A stretch of DNA of 64,000 bases from Sphingomonas corticis (GCF_012035195.1 NZ_JAAVJH010000013.1:29788-93787); one strand, 5' to 3'. Shown: positions 25,431-35,112, counted from the stretch's first letter. The notes: generated from the letters alone by a model not told the origin. Numbers and translations are program-made.

Positions 25431-26266
25431 TTCGCCAGCCTCCGCACCAGCGCGCTGGTATCCTGTCGCCCGCCGCCCATCGCCTGCACCTCGGCGTAGA
25501 ATTGATCGACCAGCGCGGTCATCGGCAGCGTGGCGCCGAGCCGCGATCCTTCCGCCAGCGCGAGGCCCAGGTCCTTGCGCATCCAGTCGATCGCGAAGCC
25601 GAAGTCGAACTCGTCCTTCACCATCGTCGGCCAGCGGTTCACCATCTGCCAGCTCTGCGCCGCGCCGCCGGAGATCGCGTCGAGCACCTTGTCGGTGTCC
25701 AGCCCCGCCTTCTGCGCGAAGCGTACCGCCTCCGCCACGCCCTGGAGCACGCCGGCGATGCAGATCTGGTTCGCCATCTTCGTGCGCTGCCCCGCGCCCG
25801 CCGCGCCGACGTGGACGATGCGCGCGGCATAGGCCTGCATCACCGGCGTCGCCGCCGCCACCGCCGCGTCGCTGCCGCCCGCCATGACGGCCAGTCTCCC
25901 CGCCTCCGCCCCGGCCTGCCCCCCTGACACGGGCGCGTCCACCACCAGCGCGCGCGCGTCGGCCAGCCGCTCCGCCAGCGCGGCGGAGACGGTGGTGTGG
26001 TCGATGAACACCGCACCATCGTCCATCGCGGCGAAGGCGCCGTCGGCGCCGAGCGTCACCTGCTCCACATCCCTGTCGTTGCCGACGCAGGCGACCACCG
26101 CCGCGGCCCCCGCCGCCGCCGCGGCGGGCGTGTCGGCGACGGCGAGGCCCGTCGCCTCCGCCCGGGCGCGGGTGCGGTTGTACACGGTGACGTCGTGGCC
26201 GGCGGCGGCCAGGTGCCGCGCCATGGGCGCACCCATGACGCCGGTGCCGATGAATGCGATCCTCAT
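25427..26266 (-). CDS. 3-hydroxyisobutyrate/beta-hydroxyacid dehydrogenase-like protein
   Basis: This 279-aa NAD(P)-dependent enzyme oxidises a beta-hydroxyacid, or reduces a semialdehyde, in the cytoplasm. The Rossmann motif IAFIGTGVMGAPMARHL is at the very start. The family signature DAPVSGGQAGAEAG, the catalytic lysine in GQRTKMANQICIAG (K about 171) and the AIDWMRKDLGLAL region all match the 3-hydroxyisobutyrate dehydrogenase family (tartronate semialdehyde reductase, GarR-like, is the main alternative). AGGAGC precedes the ATG at 26266. It is the first gene of a two-gene unit with the amidohydrolase and is divergent from threonine dehydratase. The exact substrate is open. Confidence 0.85.
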   Translation of the reverse strand: MRIAFIGTGVMGAPMARHLAAAGHDVTVYNRTRARAEATGLAVADTPAAAAAGAAAVVACVGNDRDVEQVTLGADGAFAAMDDGAVFIDHTTVSAALAERLADARALVVDAPVSGGQAGAEAGRLAVMAGGSDAAVAAATPVMQAYAARIVHVGAAGAGQRTKMANQICIAGVLQGVAEAVRFAQKAGLDTDKVLDAISGGAAQSWQMVNRWPTMVKDEFDFGFAIDWMRKDLGLALAEGSRLGATLPMTALVDQFYAEVQAMGGGRQDTSALVRRLAK

Positions 26267-26350
26267 GCTCCTGGCTCTACGGCGCGGGCGGGGCGGCACG
26301 CAAGGCGCCGCCGGGTTTCCTTCGCGGCGCCTTTGGCCTAGGCGCGGGCC

Positions 26351-27592
26351 ATGGCTACGCAGGTTGCGCTCGATCAATCCCTCCCCGTGTCGCTCGCCGA
26401 CGTCGAGGCCGCGCACGCGCGCATCGCCGACAGCGTGGTGCGCACGCCCACGCTGGTCAGCCGCACGCTGTCGGAGATGACCGGCGCCACGGTCTACCTG
26501 AAGTTCGAGAACCTGCAGTTCACCGCCGCCTACAAGGAGCGCGGCGCGCTGAACACGCTCGTGCAATTGTCCGACGAGGCGAAGGCCAAAGGCGTGATCG
26601 CGGCGTCCGCGGGCAACCACGCGCAGGGCCTGGCCTATCACGCCACCCGGCTGGGCGTGCCGTCAACCATCGTCATGCCGCGCAATACGCCCATCGTGAA
26701 GGTGGTGCAGACGCAGGGCCACGGCGCGACGGTGATCCTGGAAGGCGACACGTTCGACGCCGCCTACGCCCACGCGCGCGTGCTGGAGGCGGAGCGCGGC
26801 TTCACCTTCGTCCACCCGTTCGACGATCCGCGCATCATCGCCGGGCAGGGCACGGTAGCGCTGGAGATGCTGGCCGACGTGCCCGATATCGACACTCTGG
26901 TGGTGCCGATCGGCGGCGGCGGGCTCGCCTCGGGCATGGCGACGGTGGCGAAGGCCGCGCGCCGGCCGATCGAGGTCGTGGGCGTGGAGGCCGAGCTCTA
27001 CCCGTCGATGTACAACCGCATCAACGGCACCGACATGCCGTGCGCGGGCGACACGCTGGCGGAGGGCATCGCCGTCAAGGAGCCGGGCGGCCTCACCTCG
27101 CACATGGTGCGCGCGCTGGTGGACGACATCGTCCTCGTCACCGAGCGCAGCCTGGAGGAGGCGGTCAGCCTCCTGTTGCAGATCGAGAAGACGGTGGTGG
27201 AAGGGGCGGGCGCCGCCGGCCTCGCCGCGCTGCTGGCGCATCCGGAGCGGTTCCGCGGCAGGACCGTGGGCGTCGTGCTGTGCGGCGGCAACATCGACCC
27301 GCGGCTGCTCGCCTACGTCCTGCTGCGCGATCTCGCCCGGTCGGGCCGCATGGCGCGGCTGCGCATCCGGTTGCAGGACCAGCCCGGCGCGCTCTACAAC
27401 GTGGCGCGCATCTTCGATTGCGAGCGCGTCAACATCCTCGAACTGTCGCACCAGCGCATCTTCACCAACCTGCCCGCCAAGGGGCTGAGCCTGGATGTCG
27501 AGTGCGAGACGCGCGACCGCGCGCACCTCGACCGGCTGATCGCCGCCCTGCAGGAGGCGGGGTATGAGGTGCGGATGGTGGAACTGGCCTGA
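26351..27592 (+). CDS. ilvA: Threonine dehydratase with C-terminal ACT domain
   Basis: This 413-aa PLP enzyme deaminates threonine to 2-oxobutyrate, the first step toward isoleucine or a catabolic route. The PLP lysine is K62 in AAYKERGALN. The phosphate loop SAGNHAQG and the glycine-rich VPIGGGGLASG are present. From about residue 335 an ACT-type domain follows (RIRLQDQPGALYNVARIF). Its length and single ACT domain match the short form common in alphaproteobacteria, which lies between biosynthetic IlvA and catabolic TdcB, so either symbol could be argued. The ATG at 26351 gives the expected N-terminus. It stands alone, divergent from the dehydrogenase across 84 bp. Confidence 0.9.
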   Translation: MATQVALDQSLPVSLADVEAAHARIADSVVRTPTLVSRTLSEMTGATVYLKFENLQFTAAYKERGALNTLVQLSDEAKAKGVIAASAGNHAQGLAYHATRLGVPSTIVMPRNTPIVKVVQTQGHGATVILEGDTFDAAYAHARVLEAERGFTFVHPFDDPRIIAGQGTVALEMLADVPDIDTLVVPIGGGGLASGMATVAKAARRPIEVVGVEAELYPSMYNRINGTDMPCAGDTLAEGIAVKEPGGLTSHMVRALVDDIVLVTERSLEEAVSLLLQIEKTVVEGAGAAGLAALLAHPERFRGRTVGVVLCGGNIDPRLLAYVLLRDLARSGRMARLRIRLQDQPGALYNVARIFDCERVNILELSHQRIFTNLPAKGLSLDVECETRDRAHLDRLIAALQEAGYEVRMVELA

Positions 27593-27698
27593 ACGCGCAC
27601 GCGAATCATGGTAAAGGCGCTTTTCAGCATCGCCCGCGCGCGCCATATCGTCGGCTGTCCCGCGCGCATCGGCGAGCGGCAAGGAGGATGACTGGGCT

Positions 27699-28475
27699 GT
27701 GACGGCGCCGTTTCGATTCCCGCGCTTCTTCGTCACCAGCCCCTCGCCCTGCCCGTACCTGCCCGGCCGGCAGGAGCGGAAGGTGTTCACCGAACTGTCC
27801 GGGCCGCACGCGACCGAGCTGAACGACGCACTGGGCCGCATCGGCTTCCGCCGCAGCCAGTCGGTCGCCTATCGGCCGAGCTGCGCGGGCTGCGCCGCCT
27901 GCGTCTCCGTCCGCGTCGTCACCCGCGGCTTCCACCCCAATGCGACGCAGCGCAAGCTGATGCGGCGCCACGCCGACCTGGACGTCGCCGCCTGCCGCCC
28001 CTGGGCCACGGACGAGCAGTATCAGCTGCTGCGCCACTATCTCGCCTCGCGCCACCCCGGCGGCGGCATGGTGGGCATGGACGACATCGACTATGCCGAC
28101 ATGGTGGAACAATCGCCGGTCAATTCGGTGATCGTCGAGTATCGCGAGCCGTCGGACACGGGAATGCCGGGGCGACTGCTCGGCGCCTGCCTGACCGACC
28201 GGCAGGCCGACGGATTGTCGATGATCTACAGCTTCTTCGCGACCGACGTGGCGGATCGGGCAGGCCTCGGCAACTTCATCATCCTCGACCACATCGCGCG
28301 CGCGCGCGAAGCGGGATTGCCCTATGTCTACCTCGGCTATTGGGTGAAGGGGTCGCCGCGCATGGCGTACAAGACCCGCTATCGCCCACTGGAGGTGCTG
28401 GGGCCGCGCGGCTGGTCGCTGATGCCGGAGGACGCGCTGGAACCGGCCGTCGCGCCGCCGCCGGGCTGGCGCTAG
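27699..28475 (+). CDS. bpt: Aspartate/glutamate leucyltransferase (arginyl-tRNA-protein transferase family)
   Basis: This 258-aa cytoplasmic enzyme transfers leucine from tRNA onto N-terminal Asp or Glu of proteins, marking them for ClpS/ClpAP degradation (N-degron pathway). The N-terminus shows the conserved [13 protein letters not shown] and the cysteine-rich [18 protein letters not shown], which define the family. [20 protein letters not shown] near the C-terminus is the other hallmark. It starts with GTG at 27699; AAGGAGG at 27681-27687 is a little far (11 nt), but the ATG next to that box ends in a stop after four codons. The gene is convergent with the trifunctional enzyme, with one base between them. 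Length matches the family. Confidence 0.95.
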   Translation: MTAPFRFPRFFVTSPSPCPYLPGRQERKVFTELSGPHATELNDALGRIGFRRSQSVAYRPSCAGCAACVSVRVVTRGFHPNATQRKLMRRHADLDVAACRPWATDEQYQLLRHYLASRHPGGGMVGMDDIDYADMVEQSPVNSVIVEYREPSDTGMPGRLLGACLTDRQADGLSMIYSFFATDVADRAGLGNFIILDHIARAREAGLPYVYLGYWVKGSPRMAYKTRYRPLEVLGPRGWSLMPEDALEPAVAPPPGWR

Positions 28476-28476
28476 G

Positions 28477-31400
28477 CTACGCCGCCTTCGCCAGCGCCGG
28501 CGGGGTGGCGGCGAGTGGCATCGGCGCCACCACGCTGCCGCTGCGCTCCAGCTTGCCCCACCCCACCTTCGGTCCGCACAGCGCGGCGAACAGCGCGCGC
28601 AGCACCACGACGTAGAGCAGCTGGCGATAGCCGAAGCGCTGCGACAGCATCCGCCACACCGGCAGCCGCCCCTCGCGCGCGTCTAGCCGATAGGCGAGCC
28701 ACCCGCTGGCGAGGTCGACCGCGGCGAAGGCGAACCAGAACCCCGCGATCCACAGCGCGTCCGTCCCCGCCAGCGCCCAGCCGCGGTCGGCGACGCGCCA
28801 CGCGGTGCCGGCCACGCTGCCGACCAGCGCCACGTCGATCAGCGGCGCGGCCAGCGTGAACAGCAGCTGGAAGAGGATCGCCTGCGGCAGGCCGATCCAC
28901 GCCAGCCCGCGCGGTCGCGCGCGCGCCAAAAGGGCGCGATGCTTCCACAGGCATTGCAGCGTGCCGTAGGCCCAGCGATAGCGCTGCCGAAACAGCGCGC
29001 GCGCGGTCTCCGGCGCCTCGGTCCAGGCCACGGCGTCGACGTCGCACGCCACGCGCCAGCCGGCACGCTGGATCGCGATGGTCAGGTCCTGATCCTCCGC
29101 CAAAGTGTCGACCGGATAGCCGCCGACCGCGTCCAGCGCGGTGCGCCGCCACGCGCCGACGGCACCCGGCACCACCGTGACCGCGCCCAGCGCGTCCAGC
29201 GCGCGCCGCTCCAGGTTCTGCGCGGTGACGTATTCCACCGCCTGCCAGCGGGTGACGATGTTCACCGCATTGCCAATCTTCGCGTTCCCCGCGACGGCGC
29301 CGATCGCGGGATCGGCGAACCAGCGCAGCAGCTTCGCGATCGTGTCCGCCTCGAACTGCGTATCGGCGTCCAGCGCCACCACCACGTCGCCGCGCGCGAT
29401 GCGCAGCGCGGCGTTCAGCGCGCGCGCCTTCCCGCCGTTGGCGAGCGTCAGCAGGCGCACGCGCGGGTCGATCGCGAAAGCGGCGCGCACCACGTCGGAC
29501 GTGCCGTCGGTGGAGCCGTCGTCGATCACGATCACCTCGATCCGCGCATCCCGGCTGGCCAGGATGCGGCGCACCGACGCCTCGATCACGCGCGCCTCGT
29601 TGAAGGCGGGGATCAGCACGGAGACGAAGCGCGGCACCAGGTGCGGCGCGGCGGCGGGCGGCGCCACGCGGCGGTGGCGCAGCGCCAGAACGGCGAGCGC
29701 GGCCGACCGCGCCATGCCGATCGCGATCACGGCGAGGAACAGCGCGGCCAGCGCGTCGCGCAGCCACGCCAGCCCCTCGAACAGGCCGCGCGTTCCCGCC
29801 GCCCTGCCCGCAGCGGCGCCGTCCAGCCGCGGCATCACCGCGGCGCGCGGCAGCCCGGCGAGGCGCGAGACGCCCACCAGGTCGTAGCCGCGCGCGCGCA
29901 GGCCGCGCACGATGCCGGGCAGCGCCGCCAGCGTGCGGCTGCGGTCGCCGCCCGAATCGTGCAGCAGCACGATCTGCGCCGGTCGCTCGGCGGTGCCCGC
30001 CTCCACCTGCGCGATCGTGCGCGCGACGATCTGGCGCGGCGAGGGCGACTGCCAGTCGAGCGGATCGACGTTGAGGCCGACGGTGACGTAGCCGAGCGAC
30101 GCCGCCACGCGCGTCGCGTGCAGCTCGTCGCGCCGGTCGGGATCGGCATCGCCCAGGAACGGCGGACGGAACAGCCGCATCGCATGTCCGGTATAGGCCT
30201 CCACCAGCCGCTCGGTCGCGTTCAGTTCCAGCCGGACCGCGTCGGGCGAGCGGTGCGACAGGTCGGCGTGCGAGGTGGAGTGGTTGCCCAGCTCGCTCCC
30301 CTCGGCCAGGATGCGGCGGAGCAGCGCCCCCTGCCCCAGCGCGTTGGCCCCGGTGACGAAGAAGGTGGCGGGCGCGCCCTCGCGCTTCAGCACGTCGAGG
30401 ATGCGCGGCGTCCACGCCGGGTCGGGTCCGTCGTCGAAGGTCAGCGCCACCATCCGCCGCCGCCCGCCGGTGCGCTGGACCGTGTCGGCGCCGGGCAGCC
30501 GCTGCATCGCGGCGGCGTGGATCAGGCCGTCGCCCGCAGTGTGCAGCGCCCGCGCCCCGCCGCTCGCCGCCGCGTCGAGGCGCAGAATCTCCCCCGCGCC
30601 CTCGATCGCCACGCCGCCGGGCATCGGCAGGGCGGAGAGCGCGGCGGGCGCGGCGCCCGCCACCGCGTCCCACCAGCGCGGATCCTCCGTGCCCATGCGC
30701 CACAGCGCCACCGCGGCGGCGCCGGTCCGCATCACCGCGCGGCGCTGATTGTGCGTCGTCACCGCGTCCAGCATCCACACGCGGTGATCGCGGCCGCCGC
30801 GGCGATAGGCGAAGTGCCAGTTGCCGCTCGCCGGGTCGAAAGCGGGGCGGGTGCCGGCGCGGCGCGCGAGTGCCCACGCCTGCTCCACGCCCATCGGCAC
30901 GGTGGCGCCGTCCGCCCAGTCATAGGCGTAGTTGCCCAGCGCCACGATCGCCTTGTCGCGACCGGCGGCGGCCACCGCATCGGCGACGACGCGCGCGAAC
31001 CAGGGCTGCGACGCGATGGGGCCGGGCGCGCCGCCCATCCAATGCTCGTCATAGGCCATCAGCACCAGCCGGTCGGCCACCGCGGCGTAGGCGGCGAGAT
31101 CCCAGGCGGGATCGGCCACCGGCACCGCCAGCGCGACCTGCCAGCCGCGCGGGGCGAATCGCGCGCGCAGATCGCGCAGAAAGCGGCGATAGTCGCCGTG
31201 CGCGCTGGCGGGCAGGCTCTCCAGGTCCAGCATCACGCCCGCGCCGCGCTCCGCCGCCACCATCGCGGCCAGCCGATCGGCGAAGCGCGCGGCGGCGGCG
31301 CGATCGGCCAGCAGGCGGGCGGTGCCGGTGCCGTCCCACTCCCCGTCCTCGCGCGCGTTCTGCACCATCGGCCACACCGCGGGCCGGCGCCGCGCGCGCG

Positions 31401-31815
31401 CGACCACGCCGCGGAGGAAGGCGTCATGCTCGTAGCGGAAGCGGTGGTCGGCGCCCGACACGGAGGCGAGGCCGGGCACCAGCCAGTCGACCTGCCCGAC
31501 ATGCTCGGCAAGCGAGCGGCGCGACGGCGCGTCCCACGGCATGTAGAAACCCAACACCGGCAGCCGCGTCGTCGTGGCAGCGGCGTCGCCGCGCGGCAGC
31601 CAGGCGCCCTGATCGCCCGCGGGCACCCGATCGGCGATGCCGCGCGGCCGCGCCGCATCCTCGCGCAGCGCGAGCGGTGCGCGGACGGTGGCGGTCGACA
31701 CGGTGATCGCCAGCAGCGCCGCGACGGCGACCACCGCGACGACGAGGGCGACGACGGCGGCACGCACCCAGCGCGCGCGACGACCGGTCGCATCGTAGAA
31801 GATCGGCTTTGACAA
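28477..31815 (-). CDS. Trifunctional membrane enzyme: GH18-like + NodB deacetylase + GT2 synthase
   Basis: This protein of about 1112 aa joins three exopolysaccharide activities. An N-terminal membrane anchor (18-40) leads to a GH18-like chitinase domain (85-400), with the catalytic-type VMLDLES (D197, E199). A polysaccharide deacetylase (NodB) domain follows (455-650) with TFDDG, HSTSH, RPPF and LHD motifs, all metal and catalytic positions present. After one membrane helix (685-710) comes a processive GT2 domain (730-960) with DDG, DAD, EDQD and QRYRW, then four to five membrane helices. The layout resembles PgaB plus PgaC in one chain, so it may make and deacetylate a beta-linked N-acetylglucosamine polymer. 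A TTG start at 31815 fits homologous N-termini but lacks a clear ribosome site. Confidence 0.9.
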   Translation of the reverse strand: MSKPIFYDATGRRARWVRAAVVALVVAVVAVAALLAITVSTATVRAPLALREDAARPRGIADRVPAGDQGAWLPRGDAAATTTRLPVLGFYMPWDAPSRRSLAEHVGQVDWLVPGLASVSGADHRFRYEHDAFLRGVVARARRRPAVWPMVQNAREDGEWDGTGTARLLADRAAAARFADRLAAMVAAERGAGVMLDLESLPASAHGDYRRFLRDLRARFAPRGWQVALAVPVADPAWDLAAYAAVADRLVLMAYDEHWMGGAPGPIASQPWFARVVADAVAAAGRDKAIVALGNYAYDWADGATVPMGVEQAWALARRAGTRPAFDPASGNWHFAYRRGGRDHRVWMLDAVTTHNQRRAVMRTGAAAVALWRMGTEDPRWWDAVAGAAPAALSALPMPGGVAIEGAGEILRLDAAASGGARALHTAGDGLIHAAAMQRLPGADTVQRTGGRRRMVALTFDDGPDPAWTPRILDVLKREGAPATFFVTGANALGQGALLRRILAEGSELGNHSTSHADLSHRSPDAVRLELNATERLVEAYTGHAMRLFRPPFLGDADPDRRDELHATRVAASLGYVTVGLNVDPLDWQSPSPRQIVARTIAQVEAGTAERPAQIVLLHDSGGDRSRTLAALPGIVRGLRARGYDLVGVSRLAGLPRAAVMPRLDGAAAGRAAGTRGLFEGLAWLRDALAALFLAVIAIGMARSAALAVLALRHRRVAPPAAAPHLVPRFVSVLIPAFNEARVIEASVRRILASRDARIEVIVIDDGSTDGTSDVVRAAFAIDPRVRLLTLANGGKARALNAALRIARGDVVVALDADTQFEADTIAKLLRWFADPAIGAVAGNAKIGNAVNIVTRWQAVEYVTAQNLERRALDALGAVTVVPGAVGAWRRTALDAVGGYPVDTLAEDQDLTIAIQRAGWRVACDVDAVAWTEAPETARALFRQRYRWAYGTLQCLWKHRALLARARPRGLAWIGLPQAILFQLLFTLAAPLIDVALVGSVAGTAWRVADRGWALAGTDALWIAGFWFAFAAVDLASGWLAYRLDAREGRLPVWRMLSQRFGYRQLLYVVVLRALFAALCGPKVGWGKLERSGSVVAPMPLAATPPALAKAA

Positions 31816-31926
31816 GGGGAAACGCTGCCTCGAACGGGTTCGCCCCGCTCTTAGCGACGAAGCGGCGAAGATAGCGTTAACCACGCCGCGGCGGGACACG
31901 TTCGCGCGCGCGGGGGTTGTCGCGCC

Positions 31927-32697
31927 ATGACGGGCGCGCTGACTGCCGGATTGTGGGGATTGCTGGGCGGGTCGGCGCTGCTGCTGGGCGCCGCCGTGGC
32001 TTGGATGGCGCGCTTGCCGCAGCGGCTGATCGCGGCGGTGATGGCGGTGGGATCGGGCGTGCTGATCTCCGCCGTCGCCTTCGACCTGATGGACGAGGCA
32101 TATCGGCAGGGCGGGTTCGCCGCGAGCGCACTGGGCTTCGTGGCCGGCGCGGCGGCCTATACCGCCGCCAACGTCGCGCTGTCGCGCCGCGGCGCGCGCC
32201 ACCGCAAGCGGTCCGGCGCCGTCGATCACGCGCGCCAGCCGGGCGCCGACGAGGCGGGCACCGGCCTCGCCATCGCGGTCGGCGCGCTGCTGGACGGGAT
32301 ACCCGAATCGGTCGTCATCGGCGTCAGCCTGCTCGACGGATCGGGCGTCAGCGTCGCCACGGTCGCCGCGGTCTTCCTGTCCAACGTCCCCGAGGGCCTG
32401 TCGAGCGCGGCGGGCATGAAGAAGGCGGGGCGGAGCGCGGCCTATGTCTTCGGCCTGTGGAGCGCCATCGCGCTCGCCAGCGGCATCGCGGCGATGGTCG
32501 GCAACGTCGCACTGGCGGGCGCCGCCCCCGCGACGCTGGCCGCGGTGACCGCGGTGGCGGCGGGAGCGATCCTGGCGATGCTAGTCGACACGATGATACC
32601 CGAGGCCACCGCGGAGACGCACGACTATTCGGGCCTGATCGCGGTGGTCGGCTTCCTCGCCGCCTTCGTGCTGACCAAGTCGGGCGGCGGGGGCTAG
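31927..32697 (+). CDS. ZIP-family metal permease
   Basis: This 256-aa inner-membrane protein has about eight hydrophobic segments and the ZIP (zinc/iron-regulated transporter-like) family pattern. DGIPESVVIG in the fourth helix and NVPEGLSS in the fifth are the metal-path motifs. A histidine-containing loop (GARHRKRSG...DHARQ) lies between the third and fourth helices. The first motif is DGIPES rather than HNIPEG, so one usual His ligand is Asp, a variant seen in several bacterial ZIP-like proteins. It is divergent from the trifunctional enzyme and convergent with the AraC gene, with one base between the stops. The metal is not known; zinc is likely. Confidence 0.82.
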   Translation: MTGALTAGLWGLLGGSALLLGAAVAWMARLPQRLIAAVMAVGSGVLISAVAFDLMDEAYRQGGFAASALGFVAGAAAYTAANVALSRRGARHRKRSGAVDHARQPGADEAGTGLAIAVGALLDGIPESVVIGVSLLDGSGVSVATVAAVFLSNVPEGLSSAAGMKKAGRSAAYVFGLWSAIALASGIAAMVGNVALAGAAPATLAAVTAVAAGAILAMLVDTMIPEATAETHDYSGLIAVVGFLAAFVLTKSGGGG

Positions 32698-32698
32698 G

Positions 32699-33595
32699 CT
32701 AGACCGCCCCGACCAGGTCGGTGGCGCGGGTCAGCCGCTCGATGTCGCGGCGCGGCGGCGCGCCGTAGAGGCGGGCGTATTCGCGGCTGAACTGCGAGGG
32801 GCTGTCGTAGCCGACGGCGAAGCCCGCGGTGCCCGCGCCGACGCCCTCCGCCAGCATCAGGCGCCGCGCCTCCTGCAGGCGCAGCTGCTTCTGGTATTCC
32901 AGCGGCGTCATCCGCGTCACCGCCTTGAAATGCTCGTGGAGCGAGGACGCGCTCATCCCCGCGGCGGCGGCGATGTCGCCGATGCGCAGCTGCTGCTGGA
33001 AGCCGCGGCGGATCGTCGCGATGGCGCGGCTCACCTGGCTGAGGTGGCTGTCCGCCACCGCCATGTGACGCAGCGCCGGGCCGTGCGGGCCGGTGAGCAG
33101 GCGATAGAGGATCTCGCGCTCGATCAGCGGGGCAAGCGCGGGGATCGATTGCGGCCGGTCGAGCAGTGCGATCAGGCGACAGGCAGCGTCGATCAGTTCG
33201 GGCTCGCTGCGATAGGTGGCGAGCGCGGGAAGCTCGGCGCGCGGCGCCTTCTGCCCCTCGGCCAGGATCAGCTCGGCCAGCGCGGCCTGGTCGATGTCGA
33301 TCTTGCAGCACAGGTACGGCGCGTCGGCGCTCGCTTCGATCACGTGGCCGACCAGCGGCAGGTCGACCGACACGAGCAGATAGTGCGCGGCGTCGTAGAC
33401 GAGCGAGCGTTCGGCCAGCGACACGCGCTTCGCCCCCTGGGCGATCAGGCAAAGCGAGGCATCGTACACCGCGGGCAGCGGCACGGTGGGCGCATCGGCG
33501 CGGAACAGCGACAGCCGCGCGATGGCGGTCGGCGTCATGCCCTCGTGCGGCAGGTGGCGCGCGACGCGCGCGGCCAGATCGGCGATTCCGTCCAT
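32699..33595 (-). CDS. AraC-family regulator with AraC_N domain
   Basis: This 298-aa transcription factor has an N-terminal cupin-like AraC_N effector domain (LPAVYDASLCLIAQGAKRV is the recognisable stretch) and a C-terminal double helix-turn-helix (AAAGMSASSLHEHFKAVTRM and FAVGYDSPSQFSREYARLYG). It resembles regulators such as E. coli YqhC that control a neighbouring aldehyde or short-chain reductase. It is divergent from the SDR gene at 33746 across 150 bp, the classic arrangement for control of that gene. The ATG at 33595 begins the expected N-terminus. The inducer is not known. Confidence 0.9.
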   Translation of the reverse strand: MDGIADLAARVARHLPHEGMTPTAIARLSLFRADAPTVPLPAVYDASLCLIAQGAKRVSLAERSLVYDAAHYLLVSVDLPLVGHVIEASADAPYLCCKIDIDQAALAELILAEGQKAPRAELPALATYRSEPELIDAACRLIALLDRPQSIPALAPLIEREILYRLLTGPHGPALRHMAVADSHLSQVSRAIATIRRGFQQQLRIGDIAAAAGMSASSLHEHFKAVTRMTPLEYQKQLRLQEARRLMLAEGVGAGTAGFAVGYDSPSQFSREYARLYGAPPRRDIERLTRATDLVGAV

Positions 33596-33745
33596 GACCG
33601 ACCTATCGCCCCCGGCTCACTGTCCGGCAAGCGCGCGCGGGCGGTTTCGGAGGATCGTGCAAGAGCTCCGGCGGATCGCGCTACCGCTCGCGCCCCTTCC
33701 AGCGCCATCTCCGCCAAGGTCATCGAGAGCGAAAGGAAGACAAAC

Positions 33746-34465
33746 ATGACCATCGACCAGACCATCCTCGTCACCGGTGCCTCCAGCGGGATCGGCGAGG
33801 CCGCGGTGCGCGAGCTCGCCGGGCGGGGGGCGCGGCTGTTCATCGGCGCACGCCGGACCGAGCGGCTGGAGGCGCTGTCGCGCGAGCTGGGCGGCGAGAT
33901 CGGCTGGCACGCGCTGGACGTGACCGACGCCGCCTCCTTCGACGCGTTCGCCGACGCCGCCGAGGCGCGGTTCGGACGCATCGACGCGCTGGTGAACAAC
34001 GCCGGCGTGATGCCGCTGTCGCCGCTCGCCAGCCTGAAGCGCGACGAGTGGAAGCGGATGTTCGACGTCAACGTCCACGGCGTGCTGAACGGCATCGCCG
34101 CCGTCCTGCCGCGCTTCGTGGCGCAGGGAGGCGGGCACGTCGTCAACGTGGCGTCGATCGCCGCGCACCTCGTGCTGCCGAGCGCGGCGGTCTATTGCGC
34201 AAGCAAGTTCGCGGTGTGGGCGATCACGGAGGGGCTGCGGCAGGAGCACGACGATATCCGTGCGACCATCATCTCCCCCGGCGTCGTCGCGACCGAGCTG
34301 GGCAACGACATCACCGATCCCGCCATCGCCGACGCGCTGGTCGGATGGCGCCGGCAGTCGCTGACGCCGGACGCCATCGCCCGCGCGATCCGCTTCGCGA
34401 TCGAGCAGCCCGCGGGTGTCGACGTGAACGAGATCGTGGTGCGGCCGACCTCCGCCAACATGTGA
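33746..34465 (+). CDS. Short-chain dehydrogenase/reductase
   Basis: This 239-aa classical SDR enzyme carries VTGASSGIGEAA (NADP-binding GxxxGxG), the NNAGV motif and the active-site pair in AVYCASKFAVW (Tyr and Lys four apart), with an earlier catalytic Ser in NVASIAAH. It is of the YdfG/SDR oxidoreductase type that reduces ketones or aldehydes or oxidises hydroxyacids in the cytoplasm. AAAGGAAG precedes the ATG at 33746. It is divergent from an AraC regulator that probably controls it, and convergent with the response regulator, with 8 bp between. The substrate is unknown. Confidence 0.92.
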   Translation: MTIDQTILVTGASSGIGEAAVRELAGRGARLFIGARRTERLEALSRELGGEIGWHALDVTDAASFDAFADAAEARFGRIDALVNNAGVMPLSPLASLKRDEWKRMFDVNVHGVLNGIAAVLPRFVAQGGGHVVNVASIAAHLVLPSAAVYCASKFAVWAITEGLRQEHDDIRATIISPGVVATELGNDITDPAIADALVGWRRQSLTPDAIARAIRFAIEQPAGVDVNEIVVRPTSANM

Positions 34466-34473
34466 CGCCCGTG

Positions 34474-35112
34474 CTATGCCTCGCCGTCCGCGCCCAGCAG
34501 CGGCCGGACGGCGAGCAGCGCCTGCGCCCGGTTGGTGACGCCGATCTTGCGGAAGACGGCAGTCAGGTGCGCCTTCACCGTCGCCTCGGTGATCGACAGG
34601 TCGTGCGCGATCCGCTTGTTGGCATGGCCGTGCGACAGCGCCAGCAGCACGCCGTACTGCGCCTTGGACAGGTCCTTGATCCGCGCCCGCGCCGCCGCGA
34701 TCGACGTGTCCGCCGCGACCCCGGCGGGGAAGTGCGACTTCCCTGCCAGAACGCGGCGCAGGATGTCGGCAAAGGCGTCCAGGGGCATGTTCTTGAACGC
34801 GAAGCCGGCCGCGCCCAGCGCCTTGGCCGCCTCGATCAGGTGCGGCTCCTCGTGCGCGGTCACGACGACGATCGGTGCCGCCGGGTCGATCTGCTGGAGC
34901 CGCAGCATCCCGGCGTAGCCGTGCGCGTCGGGCAATTGGAAATCGAGCAGGATCAGCCGAAAGCGCCGACGGTTGGCCATCGCCGCCACGCCCTCGGCGA
35001 TGGAGCCCGCGCCCACCACCACCGCGCCGGGCAGCGCGGCGCGCGCCGCCAGCGACAGCCCCTCGCGCGTCAGCGGGTGATCGTCGACGATCAGGATGCT
35101 GCTACCGGCCAT
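34474..35112 (-). CDS. NarL/LuxR-type two-component response regulator
   Basis: This 212-aa regulator has a receiver domain with the phosphorylated aspartate in LILLDFQLPD, the acidic pair in VDDHP, and the switch Thr/Lys in VVTAHEE and FAFKNM. A C-terminal LuxR helix-turn-helix follows (HANKRIAHDLSITEATVKAHLTAVFRKIGV). It binds DNA when phosphorylated. It is the last gene of a minus-strand group (36495 to 34474) with a LuxR-like membrane protein, a small hypothetical protein and a membrane protein. No histidine kinase is encoded next to it, so the phosphodonor lies elsewhere. The ATG at 35112 gives MAGSSILIVDDH; an upstream start would add six arginine-rich residues. Confidence 0.92.
   Translation of the reverse strand: MAGSSILIVDDHPLTREGLSLAARAALPGAVVVGAGSIAEGVAAMANRRRFRLILLDFQLPDAHGYAGMLRLQQIDPAAPIVVVTAHEEPHLIEAAKALGAAGFAFKNMPLDAFADILRRVLAGKSHFPAGVAADTSIAAARARIKDLSKAQYGVLLALSHGHANKRIAHDLSITEATVKAHLTAVFRKIGVTNRAQALLAVRPLLGADGEA

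Noticed and set aside
27688..27702. ATG next to AAGGAGG as the start of the leucyltransferase
   Set aside because: That frame stops after four codons. The GTG at 27699 opens the conserved protein.
28939..31812. Plus-strand open frame of 957 codons opposite the trifunctional enzyme
   Set aside because: It is antisense to a protein with three sets of conserved catalytic motifs, and its own translation matches nothing.
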